A DNA stretch of 20,201 bases from GCA-002862325 sp036339295 (lineage in GTDB: Bacteria > Planctomycetota > Phycisphaerae > Phycisphaerales > SM1A02): assembly GCA_036339295.1 (NCBI GenBank), contig JAYZBK010000157.1, forward strand, positions 1 to 20,201. The letters are read 5' to 3'. Shown one piece after another: positions 17,280-20,201 of this stretch; positions within the stretch are counted from its first letter, which is position 1; every line of letters begins with the position of its first letter. The notes below the pieces were generated by a model. It did no database searches. It was not told where the DNA came from and saw only the letters and a program-made list of their open reading frames with translations. The translations under genes and the position numbers were made by a program.

Positions 17280-19421
17280 ATGGTCATCGGGTCGAACGAG
17301 ACACTCCTTGCGGGCCTTCCGGCGGCGATGACGCCACCGGATGGAGCGGATCACCTGGGCGGCATCATGGCGATCACGCTCGTGGTCGGTCCGCTCGTCG
17401 GGGTCGTGCTCGGCTGGTGGCTGCGGAGCCTTCGGCCGGATCGCGTGCCCGGGACGGCCAGCCCCTCTTCGTCGGAGAACTGGACGCCGGAGTCCCTCGA
17501 GGACCGCTCCCTCGGCTTCATCCGCGTCCGGGAGGACGGCTCGATCCAGTTGAGTCGGGGCCTCGCCGGGGTGCTCGCCGGCCTCGAGAGCTCCGAGGAA
17601 CCTCCTGATCCGTCACGGGGCATCGACGCCTGGGCCGCCGCCGTGGTGCCCGAGGACCGCCACGAGCTGGCCAGCATGCTGGGCTTCCGGCCCGTGGACG
17701 AGGACATGGTCCTCCAGCTGCGGATCGACGGGGTGCACGGCGAGCCGGATGACCGCCGCTGGTTCTCCGCGCGGCGGCTGCGGGGCGGCGACGGATGCGG
17801 GGAGCTGCTCCTCGAGGACCAGACGGCGGAGGTCGCTTCGGACCGCCGTCGCGTCGTCCAGCTCAGGAACGAGCGTCTCCTGGCCCGGGTGGGCAGCCTG
17901 CTCTCGGATGCCGAATCGCTCGACGAGGTCATCTCGACGGTGCTGCTCGAGGTCGGGTCGTCGCTCGACCTCGTGTCCGGATCCTCCTTCGCCGTTCGTC
18001 CGGGCAGCGAGGGCATGGCGTGGATGCTGCAGACCGCCTGGAGGTCGTCCCCCGAGGTCGAGCTGGAGGAGACGCTCGAGCTCTCGAGCGAACGGGTCCT
18101 CGATGAGATCGCCCAGGGCCGCCCGGTGATGCTCGACGAAGACCGATCGGATCGCATTCTCGTCCCGATCGTCGTGAACGGGCGGGCCGAGCAGCTCATG
18201 TTGCTCGCCACGCGGGTCGTCGGGCTCTGGGATCCGGACACCTTCGACTGCGTCGGGCGGATCAGCGAGACGCTCGGCCGCATCGGCGAACGACAGGTGT
18301 CCGAACAGGAGCGGGAAACCTGGGCCGCCACGCGAGGCTCGCTCGAGCGATCCGAATCGGTGGCGCGGCTGACCAGTGGCGTCGCCCACGACTTCAACGG
18401 CGTCCTGTTCGCGGTGCTCGGACGATTCGAGCTCCTCCGTCGTCGGATCACCGACCGGGAGGTCCTCCACGAGCTCGATCTCATCGCCGACACCCTCCAG
18501 GAGGCGAAGCGACTGGGCGACCGACTTCGGCAGGCGACCCGCCCGGCCGGGGACCCGGTTCCCATCAACGCCCGCATGGAGTTGGACGAGATCGCCGATG
18601 CCGCCCGTCGACTCCTGCCGAAGCGATTGTCCTTCGAGGCGGTGTTCAGGATCCCGGAGGCGACGTCGCCGGTGGAACTGGTGGCTCGCGCCGACACCCT
18701 CCAGCAGGTGCTCTTCAACCTGCTCGTCAACGCGAGGAACGCCGTCGGCGTCCACGGGAGGATCCAGCTCGGGGCGAGACTGCTGGCCGACGACGAGCTG
18801 GAGGTCCGCGTGGACGACGATGGTCCCGGGATCCCGGCCGATCAGCGTGAACGAATGCTCGAGCCCTACGAGACGGGCGAACAGAGCGAAGGGGTCGGGC
18901 TCGGTCTCGCGGTCTGCCAGCGGATCGCCGAGGAGGCCGGCGGCCGCCTGATGCTCGAGGACTCCCCCCTGGGCGGGCTGGCGGCGCGGGTCGTCTTCCC
19001 GGTCAGGGTCTCGAAGCCCGGGCGGGCTGCCACGGACGAGGTCGCCGCGGCGGGGCCGGACGCGGAGCCCGGGACGCCGAGGCACGCGTTGATCCTCGAG
19101 GACAACCCGGTGATCCGCGAGGTCCTGACGGAGGTGCTCCGGGAGATGGGGGCCCGCGTCGAGTCGCGGGGCCATGCGGTCGGCGTCGAGGGGTTCCTCG
19201 AGTCCAACCCGGACATCGACCTGCTGGTGTTCGACATCGACCTTCCGGAGAGAACCGGTCGGGCCTGCCTGGAGGAGCTCCGGGCGGAGGGCGTGGACAT
19301 CCCCTGCGTCCTCATCACGGGTGGTGCCAGCGAGCCTCCCCGCGTCGATCGCACCGCCTTTCTCCGGAAGCCGTTCCGCATCGAGACCTTGCGCGAGTCG
19401 ATCTCCAGCCTTCTCGGATGA
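17280..19421 (+). CDS. Hybrid sensor histidine kinase (TM, PAS-like, GAF-like, HisKA, HATPase, receiver)
   Basis: A 713-residue signalling protein. One helix (about 28-48, IMAITLVVGPLVGVVLGWWL) anchors it. A PAS-like segment (about 75-185) and a GAF-like segment (about 200-340) follow by length and pattern only. The H-box SGVAHDFNGVLFAVLG contains the phospho-acceptor His370; the family usually reads HDFNN. The ATPase domain has the N-box NLLVNARNAVG, DDGPGI and GVGLGLAVC. A C-terminal receiver domain (about 600-713) has its acidic pair in ILEDN, phospho-acceptor Asp652 in VFDIDLP, and Lys in LRKPF. No HPt domain is present, so phosphate flow beyond the receiver is unclear. There is essentially no periplasmic domain, so the signal is probably cytoplasmic or in the membrane. 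It is convergent with a response regulator gene 16 bp away. Confidence 0.93.
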   Translation: MVIGSNETLLAGLPAAMTPPDGADHLGGIMAITLVVGPLVGVVLGWWLRSLRPDRVPGTASPSSSENWTPESLEDRSLGFIRVREDGSIQLSRGLAGVLAGLESSEEPPDPSRGIDAWAAAVVPEDRHELASMLGFRPVDEDMVLQLRIDGVHGEPDDRRWFSARRLRGGDGCGELLLEDQTAEVASDRRRVVQLRNERLLARVGSLLSDAESLDEVISTVLLEVGSSLDLVSGSSFAVRPGSEGMAWMLQTAWRSSPEVELEETLELSSERVLDEIAQGRPVMLDEDRSDRILVPIVVNGRAEQLMLLATRVVGLWDPDTFDCVGRISETLGRIGERQVSEQERETWAATRGSLERSESVARLTSGVAHDFNGVLFAVLGRFELLRRRITDREVLHELDLIADTLQEAKRLGDRLRQATRPAGDPVPINARMELDEIADAARRLLPKRLSFEAVFRIPEATSPVELVARADTLQQVLFNLLVNARNAVGVHGRIQLGARLLADDELEVRVDDDGPGIPADQRERMLEPYETGEQSEGVGLGLAVCQRIAEEAGGRLMLEDSPLGGLAARVVFPVRVSKPGRAATDEVAAAGPDAEPGTPRHALILEDNPVIREVLTEVLREMGARVESRGHAVGVEGFLESNPDIDLLVFDIDLPERTGRACLEELRAEGVDIPCVLITGGASEPPRVDRTAFLRKPFRIETLRESISSLLG

Positions 19422-19437
19422 GGTGGTCCCGCGGCCG

Positions 19438-20079
19438 TCAGGCCTCGACGATCCCTTCCCGGATCGCGAAGCGGGCGAGGCCCACTCGGTCGTGGATGTC
19501 GAGCTTGGACATGAGCTGCGTCACGTGCTTGTCGACCGTCTTCACGCTGATGTGCATCATCGGCGCGATCTCCTTCTTGGAGAGTCCCTTCGCGACGTAC
19601 CTCAGGGTCTCCATCTCGCGTCCCGAGAGGGTCGAGAGCCGGGAGTCCCCGCTCGTCCGCGGCGCCTCGGAGAGACGTCCGAGGATCGTCGGCGAGTAGT
19701 GGGAACGGCCGGCGATCGCCTCCCGGATGGCGGTGAGGACCTCTTCCGGGTCGTCGCCCTTGTGCACGAAGCCCGTGACGCCGACGGCCTTGGCCTGTTC
19801 GATCGCCGAGTTCGACTCGTTGGCGGAGAAGAACACCACGCGGCACCCCGCGTGGATCTGCCGGATCTCGCCTGCGGCCTGGAAGGCATCGATGCCGGGC
19901 ATGCTGATGTCGAGCACGACGACGTCGGGACGCTTGGTCGCGGTGAGTCGAAGGGCTTCATCGGCCGAGCCGGCGTCGCCCACGACGTGGAGGTCCGGGG
20001 CGGCTTCGATGAGGGCCACCACCGAGGAACGGATGAGGGGGTGATCGTCGGCGATGACGACGTTGTGCGGACTGCTCAT
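19438..20079 (-). CDS. NarL/FixJ-family response regulator
   Basis: A 213-residue DNA-binding response regulator. The receiver domain (about 5-122) has the acidic pair Asp11-Asp12 in IADDHP, phospho-acceptor Asp57 in VVLDISMPG, Ser85 in FFSANE and Lys107 in VHKGDD. A LuxR-type helix-turn-helix (about 148-208) contains LSGREMETLRYVAKGLSKKEIA followed by ISVKTVDKHVTQLMSKL, the recognition helix region. Length is standard. GGAAG lies about six bases before the ATG, and a TGATACGAT extended -10 lies further upstream. It converges with the hybrid kinase gene, which makes it a plausible partner, but the kinase carries its own receiver, so pairing is inferred from adjacency only. Target genes are unknown. 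Confidence 0.95.
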   Translation of the reverse strand: MSSPHNVVIADDHPLIRSSVVALIEAAPDLHVVGDAGSADEALRLTATKRPDVVVLDISMPGIDAFQAAGEIRQIHAGCRVVFFSANESNSAIEQAKAVGVTGFVHKGDDPEEVLTAIREAIAGRSHYSPTILGRLSEAPRTSGDSRLSTLSGREMETLRYVAKGLSKKEIAPMMHISVKTVDKHVTQLMSKLDIHDRVGLARFAIREGIVEA

Positions 20080-20103
20080 GACGGCTTCCAGACGAGGTTC
20101 CTG

Positions 20104-20112
20104 ATCGTATCA
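20104..20112 (-). promoter_or_regulatory. Candidate extended -10 (TGATACGAT) for the response regulator
   Basis: On the minus strand TGATACGAT ends 24 bases before the ATG at 20079, giving a leader of about 18 bases that includes the GGAAG ribosome-binding site. The same nine bases precede the CAU tRNA. No clear -35 is visible. Confidence 0.42.
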
Positions 20113-20201
20113 AGCGGGGCTGGAGGCTGCTCGGCGGGGTCCCGGACGGCCCCGGGGTGGGGTGTTCTCCTCCATCGGTCGCTTCGTCGGCCCGATGGGG
20201 C
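20113..20201. other. Right edge of window, no gene assigned
   Basis: I see no supported coding region or RNA in the final 89 bases. They are GC-rich with several G-runs and probably belong to the upstream region of the response regulator or the edge of a gene outside the window. Confidence 0.4.

Noticed and set aside
17110..17331. Small plus-strand ORF between the terminator and the kinase
   Set aside because: No Shine-Dalgarno sequence, no hydrophobic or domain pattern, and overlap with the kinase start.

Overview
The window is GC-rich throughout, with strong G/C preference at third codon positions. It reads as a chromosomal segment of a planctomycete-like bacterium, perhaps of the Phycisphaerae. 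The pointers are a DUF1501 protein, a greatly enlarged SecA without the usual zinc-binding tail, and secreted M14 peptidases with DxDxDG loops. This placement is inferred from gene content, not from a phylogeny. I see no insertion sequence, prophage, CRISPR array, rRNA or integrase.

Layout. Positions 1-1073 hold the 3' part of a DUF1501 gene, convergent with a six-helix K+ channel gene (1084-1833, minus). Divergent from the channel by 41 bp is an ABC ATPase (1875) overlapping an FtsX-type permease with a histidine-rich external loop (2543). After 99 bp comes a LysM protein with a DUF3299-like C-terminus (3992). These three resemble an ABC/DUF3299 set linked to zinc in Pseudomonas and Vibrio. 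Next come two paralogous M14 metallopeptidase-type proteins (5073 and 6734) and a BaiN/HI0933 flavoprotein (8509). The last three are joined by 4-base stop/start overlaps and probably form one operon.

A tRNA with anticodon CAU (9785-9858, probably the lysidine-type tRNA-Ile) is convergent with a Cu+ P-type ATPase, copA (9910-12153, minus). The copA 5' end faces a 110-residue secreted or membrane-type ORF (12239) across a short region holding a perfect 16-bp palindrome. That ORF ends in Pro-Pro-Pro-Ala-Ala and lies directly upstream of secA (12708-16865), the position occupied by SecM in E. coli. tRNA-Lys(CUU) and a strong hairpin terminator follow. A hybrid sensor kinase (17280-19421) and a convergent NarL-type response regulator (19438-20079, minus) close the window.

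Most notable are the candidate secretion-monitor leader in front of a 1385-residue SecA with three large insertions, the metal-type ABC/LysM-DUF3299 cluster, an M14 pair in which one member has lost the HxxE zinc motif and the catalytic Glu, and a repeated start architecture (TACnnT, then 6-7 nt, then the start codon or tRNA 5' end) that suggests leaderless transcripts.
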